64,000 nucleotides of DNA from Aristolochia californica. Its lineage: Eukaryota > Streptophyta > Magnoliopsida > Piperales > Aristolochiaceae. Both the position numbers and the translations under genes were made by a program. The stretch is taken from assembly GCA_029961685.1 (NCBI GenBank), contig JARWKL010000006.1, positions 1,240,001 through 1,304,000 of the forward strand. Direction: 5' to 3'. This document shows positions 31,701 through 44,609 of the stretch, one piece after another (the stretch's first letter is position 1; each line of letters opens with the position of its first letter). Under the pieces are notes generated by a model. The model did not search any database and had not been told where the DNA came from. It worked only from the letters and a program-made list of their open reading frames with translations.

Positions 31701-32665
31701 ACCAAAAACCCAGGACACAAAATCAGTTCAAAAGCGAGAAAAATTCTGAAATCAATCGAAAAGACGAAGTTTCGGACGGAAAAGATTGTAATCGTTTGCA
31801 TGGGCTGAAGGCGATCAGGCCGGGCAAATGGTAGCAAAAAGCGCGTGGTGCGTAGGATACGCAATTACCGAAGGGACGTTTTGGGTACTTGCACAAAACG
31901 TCACGCAAAGCAGGAAATCATGATCCTAAAAAATAGTGCCTCTGCTGCATGAAGAGGAGATATTATGAGCACCAACCAACCCACGCGCATTTTAGCCATG
32001 TGCCCCCACCCGCCTTCAACGTTGGAGTAAAGCGGCGAGGAGGTGCACCACCTTCATCTGGGTCCGGCGGTTCTGAAACCAAAACTTCACTTGCCGGGGC
32101 TTCAGCCCGAGTTCTTGACTCAGTTTGAGCCGCTGCTTGTCGTCTGGATGCGGACATTCTTTAAACAACCTGATCAGACAAATCTCTGCCAGCTTAATTA
32201 AACAACGAAGGATCGATTGTTTTTAACACAGGGGCATGACAAGGAATAATTGCAGAAAAAGGGAGAGGAAGAGAGATTACCCTTCCATTTCTTGAATCTG
32301 CCGCGCTGTGTGCCTGTGATAACGCTTCTTCTTGGGCTGCTGCTCGTTTTCCTGCTCGTCTGCCGATACTCCTTCAGTCTGCCCGCCGCTGCCGGACCGG
32401 CTCTCGATTTCCTCTTCTTTACCTTTGATTAATCCCACGTCTTCTTCGTTCGAAGACAGATAAGCACTGTTACTCAACCGTGACGCGGTGATAATTTTCT
32501 AACAGTGACAAGCATAGATGTAATGAACTCACCGGACTGATGAAATTGCATGTTGGCCATGAAGTTAAGGTTGGGGGGACTTCTGATTGGTGAAGAAAAG
32601 AGATGATCGGAGGAAACTATGTTTCCCACTCCCATAGATGACAAAACCTGGCAATCTCCATACAT
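28750..32665 (-). CDS. HDG5: HD-ZIP IV homeodomain-START transcription factor, HDG5-like
   Basis: Nuclear regulator of the HD-ZIP class IV family, which controls epidermal differentiation (family knowledge). Exons: 32665-32538 (end uncertain), 32466-32281, 32169-32052, 31681-31493, 31018-30557, 30477-30376, 30286-30077, 29985-29817, 29728-29460, 29377-29288, 29163-28750; about 778 residues, against roughly 826 in Arabidopsis HDG5. The homeodomain is at about 88-144 ([18 protein letters not shown] to [13 protein letters not shown]), followed by a leucine-zipper-loop-zipper with CPSCGGP, then the START domain from about 240 ([57 protein letters not shown]) and the START-adjacent region ([32 protein letters not shown]). 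Similarity to HDG5 is clearly higher than to ANL2, HDG2 or HDG11. All junctions except the first keep phase. Confidence 0.93.
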
Positions 32666-33300
32666 TCTTGCTACCGCCGGAGAAATTAACATAAAAACGA
32701 GGAGAAGGTAAAAGCAGAACGAGAGCTTCAACTCTTCTGCTATACTTCGCTCGCCCACCACGCCCAACCTGCCTAAAATTTCCCAAAACCAAAAAATGGG
32801 GGAAAAAACGAAAAAGAATCATCAGAAGTCAGTGAATGCAACTCTTATAAGCTCCAGAAGGGAACAGATTAAGCACAAAAGTAACAAACTAAAAGAAATA
32901 AAAAGGAAAAACCCAAAAAGAATCAGCGAATGTTAACTCTCACAAGCCGCAGACATGAACGGACTAAACAAAAAACGAAACGAAAGTACCCACAAGACAA
33001 GAACAGAAACTTCGAATTAAGCGTGCACCGAAATGTTCCAAAAACCTCGCCGTGAAATCCAAAACCCAGATCGAAATTGGGACAAGGAAAAACAAAAATC
33101 AAGTTCAAAGAAAAAAAATCGCTTCCCTTACCTTTTCTCACAAGAGTTAAACCTCGAAGTAAACTGAAAAAACGACGAGAGAACGGAGGGAGCAGGAAGA
33201 AGAGGGAGAGCAGAAACGAGAGAAACTAACCGGGGTTTAAGAGAATCGAGGGAGAAGAATAAATAGAGGCGCCGGTTGGCAGTGGAATGGGAGAGAAGAG
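32666..33300 (-). promoter_or_regulatory. HDG5 leader and core promoter
   Basis: The minus strand carries TATTTATT at 33258-33265, a possible TATA element, followed by a CT-rich leader (CTCTCGTTTCTGCTCTCC type). Transcription would start near 33225, giving a leader of over 500 nt that may hold an intron. No recognised coding content. Confidence 0.35.
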
Positions 33301-34601
33301 GGAAGAGAAGGGGTGAAAAATGAAAATTGCCGTGGGGTGGATTCTCTCTTCGGAGCTCCGACCGACCTTAGTTATCTCCCTCTCAGTGGTTTTCTCTCAC
33401 AGTAACATCTTCTTCCCATCTCTCTCGCCTCGCCATTACTCGAACCGTACGGGGTAAATGAGGACTTTAACTCCCCTCGACAGAAACCGATCGCTCTCGA
33501 GTTAATTCCGTAGTCCCTCGTAAACCGCCACGTGTCATTTTCGAACGCCCGGAGAGGGAAGCGTTGGCGTTACCATACTCCTCAAGTCAACCCTTTCTCC
33601 GCTCCCTCTACACCCTCAGGAGCATACAAATATCTGCCCCCGCGCGGCCAAAAGTCCTCGATTTGGAGGTAGCGGAGTAGAGATTGGTATGATCCGCTGG
33701 AGTTACGTGCTATCTAGCTGGACTTTAGCCTGTTCGCGAGCATCAGTTTTACCGGTTTTCAGCTGACTTGTTGACTCTCCTTTGACTCTAACGTAGGTCT
33801 CTTGATGTGAAGAGACAGAGATTTTGTCATTATCTCTAGGTTCGGGGGCTTATTTGTCCTTTCCTGTGAGCCAAGAAATTGAGATCTCTTTGATGCCGCA
33901 GATTTCGCCTCCTACGGTTCAGATTCACCTCTGCGCTGGCGATGGCGATTGCTTTCAATTGGGCCGATATGGAAAAGCGTTTCGGTTTTTTTTTTGTGTA
34001 TTTTTTTTCATTTTATTCGTAATTGGGTCGATTTTAAAGAGTTTCGGTTTTTTACTTAATTCTCACCCGATTTGGAAAAACATGGAGGGGAAGAAACCGG
34101 AGAGAGCGTGTTTCCTCTTTTGTGTCTCCATATTTGGTATAATTTTCGGTCCTATGTGCACCATACATTCACAATCCTGACTCGGATCTAACTCAGCCAT
34201 AGTGAAACTCAAAAGTCAAAGCCAAAGTCCAAAAGTTGAGTTGATGTATTAACTTATTTTGTTCCATTTATACACCATTTTTACAACCTTAATAAATCGA
34301 ACCGGCCACTCGAAAATCCGAGTTAGCTCAGTAAATCACCAAAACCATGCCCTAAACCTAGAAAATTTGTTATATTTATAAGATTACAACAAGTGTCGTA
34401 GCATTTATAACTCTTCAGCTACGTTTATTTCTATCAGGTATCTTACTCTTGACTGAAAGAGGTTTATAGGCATTAGTGAGGCTCTTATTGACTAAAAGAG
34501 TAAGTGCAGAGTTTTCTATAAGATATCTGAGTTTATGATGAAGGAAGACTGGAAGGGGCATGGTTCTATTAAGGTAGAGCTGCTGCAAATTATGAAGAAC
34601 A

Positions 34602-34609
34602 TGCATTTA
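34602..34609 (-). promoter_or_regulatory. L1-box-like motif upstream of HDG5
   Basis: TAAATGCA on the minus strand matches the L1-box consensus TAAATG(C/T)A bound by HD-ZIP IV proteins and found in epidermis-specific promoters, including those of the family itself (established knowledge). It lies about 1.9 kb upstream of the HDG5 start codon, rather far. An 8-mer is expected by chance in a window this size. Confidence 0.2.
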
Positions 34610-34997
34610 GCTTTCAGGTTAAAACATTTGAAAGACAATGCTGTCATTGATTTCATTTAAGAGCAAATGCTAGGTGGTCATGGAAACACATGAAATGAAT
34701 GCTGAGTGAGTATTGGGATCAATTACATGGATGAAAAAACACTATAAATGACCTAAGTTTAAGTTTACTTTGGTACCATCTTACCTAAATTTGAATGCAA
34801 ATGATCTCTCTCTTTCAGGGCTCCACTCAACCAATCAAAAAAAAAATGATAATCACAATGGACAAAAAAATGATAATTATGCAGCTGCATTAAGTGAATG
34901 TCTGTTCAAAAAGAGGTCTAATTGAGAATGAGCCTCAAGACTTCTCAAGAACAAAGCGAATTTGATTTAAAACATAAGTAAATATTTGAGACATCAA

Positions 34998-35159
34998 GGG
35001 TCTGTTTGGAACCCAATAAAATGAGAATTTGACCATTATTATTTTTAAAAATAGTTAATAATTTTTTTTATCATTATATCATTTTCATTAATTATTTTTT
35101 AAAATAATAATAATCAAATTCTTATTTTATTTTCTTTTCTAGGGTTCCAAACAAACCCT
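34998..35159. mobile_element. MITE with AGGGTYTGTTTGGAACC terminal inverted repeats
   Basis: About 160 bp. The left end GGGTCTGTTTGGAACCC and right end GGGTTCCAAACAAACCCT are inverted repeats with one mismatch, and the AT-rich interior is itself imperfectly palindromic (ATTATTATTTTTAAAAATAG against its complement). This is a typical non-autonomous foldback element. No clear target-site duplication was found, so the superfamily is not assigned. A partial terminus (GGTTCCAAACAAA) repeats just to the right at about 35169. Confidence 0.75.
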
Positions 35160-38100
35160 AAGGCCCTAAGGTTCCAAACAAAAAATAACAATGACCCTTT
35201 TTGTAACAATTGAGAAGAAAAATACTTTTCCATTTTTATGTTCAAAGAAAACACGAGAAATGAAAAAAAGAAAAAAAACCCTCTCCCCCTACCACCACCA
35301 CCATCACCAGCACCAGCACCACCCACCCCACAAAGACACATTGCTGCAAGCCTTTTACATGGGAAAAAAGGTGGACCAGTGAGAGAGGGGTGATCCTATG
35401 GTATAGTTAGGGGACCAAGGGAGGGGAGGACGCCACTGATCTCACCCCTGGGGGGCAAATAACCGGAGAAAATAGGCAGGAAGACAGAAGTCAGATGAGA
35501 TTAGGGAGGGCCTTAGAAAGTAGATTATTATGATAACAAAAAGGATTTAATCCATGGTCCTTTCCCAGGCTACTTTCATACTAAGATTGTTATCACTAAG
35601 CTTTACATTTTTCTAGCAATACTTAAATGATTGAACATAGGACTAATAAATATTTATTGTGTTTCCCATTCCATAACCCCAGCTTTTGAGGTCAAACCAG
35701 ATCGATACAGTACACTGATGTAGCAGCTTCTTGTCCAATATGTCAGACTGGTCGGGCAAACCTGATGTCAAGAACATTAAACAGCACGAGTCATTAATAG
35801 ATTAAGAACAAGCATTTCCAGTCTATTCTCCTTTCCTGTAGAGTTCATGGGTTTGGGACCAGAACGTAGACAGGATCAACAGAAAGGTTGATCAGTGCCT
35901 TCATTTCAAAAGATGAATCGGTTCATTCCATATAAAACTTTCCCAACCGGGACAGCTATCTGGTAGAAAAGAAAACAGAGATGGTCTCAGCATCTTAGAA
36001 CGCGTCATCCACCAATACAACTCCTGCCCACTTACCTCATTAACAGTTCATCTTAAATCAGCTTGGACCAGAGACTGCAAGGCTGAGGCACGACCATTCA
36101 AGCACTCCTCCCCGTAGCTGATACCTATTGGGAGGTCAATAATCTCAGGGGTCTGTGCTGTAGTACCCTGTCACTCACAATGGGTGACGGGGATGGATAA
36201 TGAATTTGCATGAAATTGGCATCCCTGGAGAAGCAGAAACTCAATAAAAGCTCCAGGTTAATGGGTCAAGATTCAAACTCGGTACGCCACACGAATGGAG
36301 GATTTCGAAAGCTTCGAGTTACTTCCGTCATCTACTCTCTAGGACTGCAATATATAAAACCACAGAAAGCTGGCATATTTGGCGATGCAAGAGTCACTCA
36401 CGTACAGTGGGGAATTTAAACAAACTCCTTGTCTGTGGACCACTCTGTGTGTAGGCTGCACGCGTTCATTTTCCTCAACAAATGGGACATCAAAGTGTTT
36501 GACCAAGATCGACCAAATAATTATAAACCTGGGCCCTCGACTTTGATACCCATTGCTTCTGTTGCAGAGATCCCGCTGAGAGAGAATAAGAGAATTGACC
36601 AGAGGCCAAGGCCAGGAGGTGCATGATAAGTGAAAATTTGATGAAAACGCGTTCCGCGAAGTACAGGGATAAATGCCACACGCGGGTTGAATTACTGTAC
36701 CCATCAACCATTCGTGGGGATTGACATTTGACTATTGCTGGCAATGGAAACTGCTCCTTTCTGCATTTCCCATCCACGACAGTTGAAAATTATCTCTCGT
36801 TTAAGGCTCTATGAAAGATATGCCTTGCTGGTATCTGGATCAGCGACCTCTGGGCAGGGGGGGAGACCGAATTGAGTGTTCGCTTTCTCACCCACCAAAA
36901 TCAGCATCCCTTTGCACCCTTTTGCAGATGGATCGTAAAGTCGAAACTAATGCAATTGCATCAAAAGGGACCTGAGTTCATAATATATAAATGTAGGGAG
37001 ACGGAAACAGTGGAGTGGCTCACCATCATAGATTCATTGTCTGCTTGCCATCTACAGTCATGTACAAGCAATCAGATGAGATTATGATTGAAGATATATA
37101 ATAAGTTAGCTGACGGCACTGAAGGAGGATCAAATATCTGTATTCCGATCCTGCTCATCTATGATTTTAATTTTAATTTCTCTTCTTTTTTTTCATTTTA
37201 ACTTTCTTGTTTGTTATAGTGTGGACTTGTTGAGTGGGAAAAAAAATTCTCACATTGAAAAATAAAAAATAAAGGTTAATGAATTATAACGTTGAGTAAT
37301 AGGTCTCCTAAGTGGCTAGTTATTTTGGGATGAAACCAATATTTTTAGATTAACTAACGAAAGATGATTGAGCATATTATGCCAATGCTTTACATTTGGA
37401 TTAATTGTTGCTACAACTGTCAAAATTGAAGAGTCGATGAAGCACAATGATAAAAAAAAACTCACTTAAGAGTACCAATAAAAAACACCCATATATAAAA
37501 AAGAACGAACCTAAGTAATGCAACTAAGAGGTTGGTATAAAAGGGTAAAAAAGACTAAAAAAATGATGGTTGAAGAAAGGTAATCGAGCAAAAGGGTTAT
37601 AGGGGATGAATGGAAGAAACAATAACCACCACGATAATAAGACGAAGACTATTACGGTAAGCCTGATATAACTTAACAAACCAGTTAGATCAAGTATGAC
37701 CTCAAGGGAATTTCTGGGGGGTGACCAAAACTTTTAGTTGACAATGTGGAAGATATGCACTATGAAGACAAGCAAGCCAATACTAGAAAGGAGACTTCAA
37801 GCTAAATTGTCTCGTGCACTTGCACACAATGGGGTTTTTGTTACAACTAGGTTACATGGTGGAAATTTCTGATATTATGGTTTGACCTAGACATATGTTA
37901 CCATTATTAAGTCTATTGCATTCAACAAACTATACTCATCGATACATAATCAAATTTAAAGGGAGAACACAACCTAATTCTTAATTTTAATGTTACCACA
38001 AAAATTGTAATATTCACTATCCAACACCACATCATGAAACATCCATAGAACAAATACAACCTTATTTTTTCGGGTATTGATGTTTACATTCATGTAAAAT

Positions 38101-38661
38101 ATTTTCACTTATCTCACTTAACATTCATCCACAGTTGTGACCTCCCCATAAGTAATACAGTGTTAGTTACATACAAGATACTAAAATGAATGTTTCACAT
38201 TCAAAGTAGTCAATCCACACAATGAAAGCAAAATACAAATGCCATACCAACATTCAAGAGAAGAGAAGAAAAAGGAATGAATATTGGGCGTCAAATGGCG
38301 ACCAAAGAGAGGGAAGAACATGGAATATAAAAAAGAATAGGGAGGGGAAAGGAGGAGATTCAAAGAGTTGGATCAATGAGGGAAAGTTTGAGTTTGTTTG
38401 CTTTTTTTTTTTTTTTTTTCTTTCAATCAAACTAAATTAAAAGGGTACTTTCTTTAGAAGATCAATAAATGGTAAATGTGTTAGTCTTGTTAGTGATACG
38501 GGAACAAGGTTCAACGCTTGCCGACGGCGCTCGCGGGCTTCTGTCTTCTGTTTTTTTTATGTTTTTCTGACATCCATGAAGTAAGAACAAAGAACAGTCG
38601 ATTCTCAGTAACAGTCGCTGACGATCGAAGAAGCGTTGTTCCTCACATTCGTGCAAAAGAA

Positions 38662-41600
38662 ATGACTTCCTTACGTCTCTCTTCACACCCTTCTCTCCTT
38701 CAAGGCCCTAAAAACCTCCGTCTACTTTCTGCTCCAAATTCCTCACTCTCCTTCGCTTCCATCGCTTCAAATTCCCGAATTCGATTGCCTTCTCTTAAAA
38801 TTACATACGCCATCTCCGATGAGGAACCCGCTAAAGATCCAACTATCGGCCACAACTTTTCTGGGAATGTGTCTGAAGAAAACGTCGACGAGGATTCTGA
38901 GGCTTCTACCCGAATTACAGACGAATGGGGGGAAGAAGTGGACATTGGAGAAGAAATCGGAAATGCCGGTCCGAAGATTGCAGCGACGGATCCGCCCGAG
39001 TATGAAGACGAGTGGGGAGAAGAGAAGGGAAGTGGGGACTATTTGTCGGGGAACGAGACTGCGTCAGGTGATAAGAACGGGGATCTGAAGCGCTGTCTTG
39101 TGGATTCTTTTTACGGAACGGAGTTGGGTTTGCGCGCTTCAGTTGAAACGAGAGCGGAGATTGTGGAACTCATTAAGCAGTTGGAGGCTGTCAATCCCAC
39201 ACCTGCGCCTACTCAGGTTGCGGGGCCTCTTGATGGAACTTGGATACTTGTGTAAGTTTCTTTCTCTGTGTATGTTTTCGGAGAGCTCTCTTTTGAAATG
39301 ATCAAATTCTTAAGTTTCAAAAAATAAAAAAAATATCAAATTCTTGTATTTTGCATATGCTGTTTTTTTTTATTATGTTAGCTTTTGTAATTAATTTTCA
39401 GAACCTGAAAGATGCTATCTTTCTGAACATTCCACTTGTTGGGTTCTGTTGTCACTGCAAGAAACCTTAAAGATGCTATCTTTCATGTTGGGTTCTTTTT
39501 TCAGAACCTAAAAGATTCTTTCATGCTGGGTTTTGTTGTCTCTGCGGGACTATGAGTGCTTGATCCCAAAGTATTCCAACTTTTTTCTGTTGATTACCTT
39601 AAAAGTTTCCCTAGTAAACTTTGCTTATGTAATTCATTTTAAGTGACACGTTGTTGTCCTCATTAATGGATTTTGCATCTAACGTCTGGGGACATCTGGA
39701 TAAATAAATATTGGAAGGGGCAAGTAAACATATATGAAGTGAGGTTCTTTAGAAAATGGAAGATACTGCAGAAACAAAGAACTAAGACTATTAATTTTAG
39801 ATAAGCCGAATTATTTCATTATTGATGTGCTGCTGCCCTTTTTCTACTTCCGGTGCTTCTGAGATTCGCTAGCAACTGGTTGGAGGCTTCATTGAGACTG
39901 CTATCATTATTTCTAACAGTGGCCTCTAAGAGCTTTTGCTATTAGAATCTAAAGACATTGGACATTAGGCAAAGTTACCCTGCTCTTTCCACCTGCCTGC
40001 TTGCTTGCTCTCACTGTTCAAAAGTGAGAGAAAGTATTCTTCTTGAGATTTTCCCTCTAACTAGATGTCAAGAACCGGTCATCTATGATTCATACCCATT
40101 ATATTTTGTGTTCAGCTTGTCTTTAGGATTTGAAATTGTTGAAGAGCAGATATGGAAGAGTCTACCATGACTCTCACAATAAAATGTCTCAAAAGATTAG
40201 AATTAATATGGTAGAGTCTTACAGGAGTCTCAAAGGATGAGGTCTCATAGAAGAGTCTCAATTAAATGTGTTTTAGTTATGTTAGTCTTCTATTTATGTT
40301 CAGTTGTTTAATTATGCTAGGATTTATCATTAGTGTTAGACTTTGGGTGTAATTGGGACAAGGGTAGTTTAATTGTCATTGGATTCTATTTATTTTCTCT
40401 ATTATAAATAGAGGCTCATTGGACTCAAATTACATCAAGTCAATGAAGTTTTTCACTTTTCTAAAAATTCATCACAAACATTTAAAATTCGAGTCTCCTA
40501 TCCAAATTTTTTTTGCATTTGAAATTGTTTAGCCTTTTCTGTGATGATTAATATGAAAGAGATAACTATGTTATATAACACATTTCTGAAGATACTTTCA
40601 AGCAGAGATTTCCTTTGACTTTGACTTCAGGGAATCTCTGCCCTGATAGGAGACAAATAGATACTTTTAGGGTCGTGTTTTGAAAACCCATCCCCACCCC
40701 ATGAACCTGACTTGAAATCTGTTCCCGCAAAAACCTGCAATGGGTTTGGAAATCCAACCCCATCTCTACCCTACGACGAGTTTCTCCATGGAAGAGTTTT
40801 AGGATAGGTTCACAAGGTGGGGATGAAAATAATAAATTATGAAACTACACAAAACCTATAATAATTGGTTGTAAAAAATCCATGCATATCATTGAAACGA
40901 CTTCTAACAACAAAAATAATAAAAAAAATCCCTTTTGTCTTGTAAATTTCTATATCATTCTTAATATACTCTATGGGTTCAGTTTGGGGCAGGGATTCAA
41001 AAACCCGTCTCGCCGTATATCTGCCTCGGCAAGACCCCATCCCCTCAAAAATTGGTTGAGTGTGGTCAAGTTCCCTGTTTAACCCAACACATGCCCACCC
41101 CTTGGCACTTTTGGTGTAATGAAGGTAGCGAAATCACTTTCTACTGGCTCTAGCAGCTGTAAGTTGGCAGTTGCTAGAGCTTCCTATTGATTTTATAAAA
41201 TACTCTTGAGTCACTAATGCTGCATAGGTCTTAAATCCTGTTATGTACATTTGCAAACCTGTTTCTAAGTCCAAAATTTGAAAATCTGGCTGTTGCCTTG
41301 TGCTTCCACCTGTCAGACCAGGTGATACTTGAAGTTGAGTCTAGCATGTTATTCATACCTTTTCCACTGTTATATTTAGAAATCCTTGAAAATGATGGTG
41401 AAATAATTTTGGGAATAAATGCCTTTAGTTGTCTAATATAAGTTCTGCCATTGCTTCAGAAAATTAAGGCAAGTACCTGTACTTGAAGTAGTTGCTTTGT
41501 TGAGGATTAGGTGTAACCCACTGACAGATTACCTGCAAAACAAGGTTATATCCTGTTAACAACTGTTTGAAAATCTCTAGTATCTCAATGCAGGAGATTT

Positions 41601-42922
41601 GAGTCAGTTCCCACATCCCCAAAACAGCTCAACCATGTCACTTCAATGTCTCTTTTGGTGCTGATTGTTGTCTCGAAAAGAAGTCTTGATATGGTTAGAG
41701 TCCAGCACATGTAGAGGAGGTCTTGTCTTGGCAAGACTGCTTTCTTCACTGTTAGAGGTTTATCAACTGATAGTTAGCCCAAGAAATGTGTCAAGCGATT
41801 CAGTTATTCAAACCTTGTTGGATCAATTTTTGTTCTTTCAATCCCCGTAGCCTTCTTGATGGAGGAGAAGTGGTATTAAACAACCTGCCTGTCCTCCCCT
41901 TTTAACAAATAGGAGGTAATGTGATATCAATGGGATTAACACAGGCCATAATTCTTCTGTCCTCAAGGAGCCCACTTCAATGACTCATATCAAGTTAAAG
42001 AAGCATATAGAAGTTGCAATTTTTTATTTTATTTAATAATTCGTGTTTATGGCAACAAAAAGTTCCTAAATGAAATAATCACATTTATTATTCTAGAACA
42101 ATAGTAATACCATATGTTATTCTATTTTTTACAAATGATTGTAATTCTTGTCAGTGTTTGCTTAGAATTTATACTGCCCCATGTCTTTTTCTCACTCTAT
42201 ATTTAAATTATCTAGGGAGCAAACATTGTTTTTGTAGTTTGTTCTGATCTATCATCTTGAAATATATCAGGTACACAGCATTCTCTGAGCTGTTGCCACT
42301 CCTAGCAGCTGGGACATTGCCATTGGTAAAACTTCAAAAGATCACCCAGGAGATTGACACTTCAAGTTCCACCATAGAGAACTCTACTACATTTTCCAGC
42401 CCTTTTGCCACCATCTCCTTCAGCACATCTGCTTCCTTTGAAGTTCAAAGCCCTTCAAGAATCCAGGTAGTTCTCATTCTCAGTAAAAACAGGTTTCTGT
42501 CCTTGATCAGAAGGCTATAAGGATTTAGTGTTATATTTTAGTTGGTCATTGAAGTTCCTATTTGCACCAAATAACTTGGACAATGGTCACAGGTTCAATT
42601 CAAGGAAGGAATTTTTCAGCCTCCAGAGATATCCTCAAGTGTTGATCTACCAGAAAGTGTTGACGTTTTTGGGCAGAAAGTTGAGTTGTCGGCCGTGAAT
42701 AGTTTGCTCAACCCTCTCCAGGGACTTGTCGCCAGCATTTCTCGAGCAATTTCTGGGCAGCCACCTCTTAGGGTTCCAATTCCTGGCGAAAGGACCCAGT
42801 CATGGCTCATCATAACCTACCTAGATGAAGATCTTCGAATCTCTAGGGGAGATGGAGGGTTGTTTGTGCTTGTTAAGGAAGGGAGCCCTATAGTTGAAAA
42901 ACATCTACTTCATGTATCTTGA
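38662..42922 (+). CDS. PAP3: Plastid lipid-associated protein / fibrillin, PAP3 (FBN2) type
   Basis: Chloroplast lipid-associated protein of the fibrillin family, found at plastoglobules and thylakoids and linked to lipid storage and photoprotection (family knowledge). Three exons: 38662-39251, 42271-42466, 42593-42922; 371 residues, near the 376 I recall for Arabidopsis PAP3. The first 45-50 residues are Ser/Leu-rich and low in acid, a typical transit peptide. An acidic linker with repeated DEWGEE follows ([17 protein letters not shown]), then the PAP/fibrillin domain from about 160: [67 protein letters not shown], and the C-terminal [19 protein letters not shown] typical of the family. The ATG at 38662 gives the transit peptide; upstream in-frame codons lack an ATG. 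Intron 1 is 3 kb and contains an LTR-like insertion. Confidence 0.95.
40169..40490 (+). mobile_element. Possible solo LTR in fibrillin intron 1
   Basis: A segment starting TGACTCTCAC and ending near CATCACAAACA contains CTATTATAAATAGAGGCTC followed about 50 bp later by an AAGTTTTTCACTTTTC stretch, the promoter/R-region look of copia LTRs. No internal region or second LTR is present. Exact ends and target duplication are not established. Confidence 0.45.
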
Positions 42923-44609
42923 TATTTGTTTCACAGAACTGTTTGAACCATTATCATTCTTACATGTATACAAAGTCTTTGGGATTGCAAAAAGGAAGTA
43001 TTAATAGAACCCTATTTCAACCCTGTCTGAGCATTCCCATGAAGTACAATTTTCATTCCTTGAAAATCAGTTTCAGTAGATGGGTCTCTTGCTAATGGAG
43101 CCTTACTCTGATCTCTTTAAACAGAGACAATATTCTCGTTAATGATCAGGTTGGGTTCTCCGAGTTGGTTTGCTTTTTCAGACTGGGAGCTTACGAGTTT
43201 GATCCCTTAATCGATTGACTTGAATCGACTTCATTCGATACAAAAAACAGCTTTGGCACAAGTTAGATTCGAACAGGTGCAAGTTTTTAGGCTAAAGGCG
43301 GACTTTGAACGCAGATATGCAGTGTAAATGGTACAGAAAACCGTAAAGACGATAGTCCCACATAGAGTAACGAGAGAAATATCTCGAACCTCCTGCTAAT
43401 ATAAATTAAGGGAAATATATTGCTTAACCACGGAGCTGCGTGGTGAGCACAGAGCGAACTATTCTTTCGCCTTTTACTAAAGAATACCGTGTGTTCGCCA
43501 CAAATAGCAGCATACGCCAATTTTTGGAGGGTTGTCTCTTTGGAGATGGCCCTTGACAAATTCAATGAAAAATTCAAATTCCTGATTCGATCAAACAGCA
43601 GCGAGGAGGGCTTAGACAGCTCGACTTCTCATCTACATGGTATGGGTTCAGTAAGGCAGCAGCTCTTATAGGTCTTTGGTTTATCCGAGTACGCAGGCGA
43701 CGGAAGAAAGGTCTTCGGCCATTGGTATGAGGTAAGCATTGTCCCTTTGGATCTGAAGCTCTCTGAAACAGTGAAGTCTTAATGGTGCCTTTTTATATTC
43801 TGACTTTTGGTTCTTATTTTCGGCCTTCTCTCTGTTTCCGTGGAGGATTCTTACTGTTTGTGGTATTTTGTGATCAGGATTCTACTCTCAGAGTAATAAA
43901 CCTAGCTTGGAGAAAGTTTCCGCTGGAGAGGGAAAAGAAGGTAACTTTGGCGACGCAAATGATCCCTCAAAAAGTTGTAATCTTGTCGCTTTTCTGTATT
44001 GCCTATGATATATTTAATGGGTTAAGTAAATGCATTAGTGACATTGCTACTGGTTGTTGTTATTCGTTGCTCTCTTTACTATTTTTATTCGACCTAATTC
44101 CTTCGGAATTTTCTTTCTTGTAACTGTAAGATGCCTGCTTTTTTACATGGTTTTGTCTTGGATTACTTGTTCAATGTTACAGTCTCATATATCCCAGTAC
44201 TTTCCCGGGTGATTGTGAGTCATAATTGTTTCTTTGCCTTAAACGTTCTTCCCCGGTGATTTTGGGCTATGGTCTTTGTGTTAAACCGTGACCATGTAGG
44301 TATATTTATTGCATCTGTTGCACATTTTGCAATATTGTACAGCAAAATGCACTCTTTTTTGCTTATGCACTTCTGCATAAAACAGTTGGATTGCAATGAG
44401 TTTTCTCACCTTCGTATCATTTCTGTATCTCCCTCTATACTGTGAACTTAACTTCCTCTATGTTTACCTTGAAGGTGGTTCTATATTTGATTATTCGCCT
44501 GTTCAAATAATTTGTTTTTGCTGATGACAGTTGCTCGTTATCTCAGCAGTTCCAATCTGAATTATCAGTTTACTTATTTACTTGTTTTTCCTACTAAAAG
44601 CATACCTGA
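42923..44609 (+). other. Fibrillin 3' UTR, then promoter and leader of the SEN2 gene
   Basis: The fibrillin 3' UTR should end within the first few hundred bases. A short ATG frame of 41 codons at 43546-43671 in a good start context (GGAGATGG) is followed by sequences that could be spliced leader of the endonuclease gene. No protein family is recognised in it. The SEN2 start is preceded directly by an in-frame TGA. Confidence 0.4.

Larger units (their letters stand above)
33301..38661. other. Intergenic DNA between HDG5 and the fibrillin gene
   Basis: No supported gene. It holds the distal HDG5 promoter, a MITE at 34998-35159, a CACCAT/CACCAG-rich stretch near 35292-35330, and AT-rich DNA from about 37100. 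Short frames at 36.2-37.1 kb match nothing I know. A long T run lies at 38401-38419. The final 200 bases should contain the fibrillin promoter and leader. Confidence 0.45.
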
